A DNA stretch of 5,140 nucleotides from Caulobacteraceae bacterium UBA6225 (GTDB lineage: Bacteria > Pseudomonadota > Alphaproteobacteria > Caulobacterales > Caulobacteraceae). Under the pieces are notes generated by a model. It had not been told where the DNA came from, did no database searches, and saw only the letters and a program-made list of their open reading frames with translations. The position numbers and the translations under genes were made by a program. This document shows positions 4,585 to 5,140 of the stretch, in pieces (the first letter of the stretch is position 1; every line of letters starts with the position of its first letter). The stretch lies in NCBI GenBank assembly GCA_002441055.1, contig DJWR01000118.1, positions 3,652 to 8,791 of the forward strand, written 5' to 3'.

Positions 4585-5140
4585 TGCGGTATGTCTCCAC
4601 CCGGGGCCAGGCCCCGGCGGTTGGCTTTGTGGATGCGGTTCTGGCTGGCCTCGCCCCCGATGGCGGCCTCTATGTGCCCGAGATCTGGCCGACCTTCACC
4701 CAGGCGGAGATCGCCGGTTTCCGCGGCAAGCCCTACGCCCATGTGGCCGCCGAGGTTCTGGCTCGCTTCGCTGGCGAGGAGCTTCCGCGTGATGCGGTCA
4801 ACGCCATGTGCGAGGAGGCCTACGCCACCTTCGCCCACGCCGCCGTAGTCCCTCTCGTCCAGATCAGCCCCGACGCCTTTGTGGCCGAGCTGTTTCATGG
4901 CCCGAGCCTGGCCTTCAAGGACGTGGCCATGCAGCTGCTGGCCCGCCTCTACGAGCACGTTCTGGCCGATCAGAACCGCACCCAGACCATCCTCTGCGCC
5001 ACCTCCGGCGACACAGGCGGGGCGGCGGTGGAGGCCTTCCGTGGCCGGGCCCATGTGCGGGTCTGCGCGCTCTTCCCCGAAGGGCGGATCTCCGAAGTGC
5101 AGCGGCGCTTCATGACCACGGCGACTGAAGCCAATGTCCG
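4584..5140 (+). CDS. thrC: Threonine synthase, N-terminal part
   Basis: Partial gene, open to the end of the window: 185 complete codons of an enzyme usually about 460 residues long. It is a PLP-dependent cytosolic enzyme converting O-phospho-L-homoserine to L-threonine, the last step of threonine synthesis. Visible family features are the N-terminus MRYVSTRGQAP, the APDGGLYVPE motif (24-33), FHGPSLAFKDVAMQLL with the PLP-binding Lys112 (codon 4917-4919), and CATSGDTGGAA, a cofactor-pocket loop. It belongs to the bacterial/fungal-type threonine synthases with this N-terminal domain. ATG 4584 overlaps the surf1 stop by one base (TGATG), with GGAAG (4574-4578) 5 nt upstream. An in-frame ATG at 4572 (adding M-E-E-L) lacks a good ribosome site and departs from the usual N-terminus. 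Shorter open frames over this stretch are shadows. Function in the cox operon is not required; the linkage is probably co-transcription. Confidence 0.95.
   Translation, partial: MRYVSTRGQAPAVGFVDAVLAGLAPDGGLYVPEIWPTFTQAEIAGFRGKPYAHVAAEVLARFAGEELPRDAVNAMCEEAYATFAHAAVVPLVQISPDAFVAELFHGPSLAFKDVAMQLLARLYEHVLADQNRTQTILCATSGDTGGAAVEAFRGRAHVRVCALFPEGRISEVQRRFMTTATEANV
4601..4617 (+). repeat. Perfect 17-nt inverted repeat at the start of thrC
   Basis: CCGGGGCC-A-GGCCCCGG reads the same on both strands around its central A. It lies in codons 6-12 of thrC, starting 14 nt after the ATG. In RNA it could form a 7-bp GC stem with loop CAG. It encodes the conserved T-R-G-Q-A-P segment, so it may be a by-product of coding in a GC-rich genome. 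Structure is seen; function is unknown. Confidence 0.45.

Noticed and set aside
4591..4848. 85-residue open frame at the start of thrC
   Set aside because: Out of frame with the clear threonine synthase reading, which carries the PLP lysine motif.

Overview
The window is a high-GC (about two-thirds G+C by eye) bacterial segment in which every gene lies on the + strand. It is the downstream part of an aa3-type cytochrome c oxidase (cta/cox) operon. Gene order is ctaD (3' end) - ctaB - small one-TM protein - ctaG - ctaE - DUF983 - surf1 - thrC (5' part). This order, the CtaG/Cox11 type of copper insertion, a SURF1 gene in the operon and thrC at its end all fit an alphaproteobacterium, most likely Caulobacterales (Caulobacter/Phenylobacterium-like). 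That placement comes from recalled gene order and protein character, not from a search.

Layout. 1-536: C-terminal part of oxidase subunit I, with the haem ligand pair H-F-H and the R-R pair that contacts the haem propionates. 537-629: a gap with a strong hairpin and a T-rich tail, a probable (perhaps leaky) terminator. 630-1628: haem O synthase CtaB, probably starting at TTG. 1628-1819: a 63-residue membrane microprotein resembling the CoxF-like proteins of alphaproteobacterial cox clusters. 1797-2429: CtaG/Cox11 copper chaperone. 2430-2519: a gap with a candidate promoter and a GC hairpin. 2520-3392: subunit III, CtaE. 3393-3500: a second hairpin-bearing gap. 3501-3860: DUF983 protein with a four-cysteine N-terminal knuckle. 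3853-4584: SURF1. 4584-5140 (runs off the end): threonine synthase.

How the genes fit together: CtaD and CtaE are catalytic-core subunits. CtaB makes haem O, the precursor of haem a; CtaG helps deliver copper to the CuB site; SURF1 helps insert haem a. The small protein and the DUF983 protein are conserved companions without a firmly established role. Several start/stop overlaps (TGATG at 1626-1630 and 4582-4586, 23 nt at 1797-1819, 8 nt at 3853-3860) show tight translational coupling. Haem, copper and subunit genes therefore appear to be made together, with thrC tied to the end of the unit.

This is mostly an ordinary, well-known operon. I found no CRISPR array, mobile element, tRNA/rRNA or defence system, and no convincing new system. 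The points worth a second look are the three structured gaps, the two poorly characterised small membrane proteins, and the coupling of thrC to surf1.
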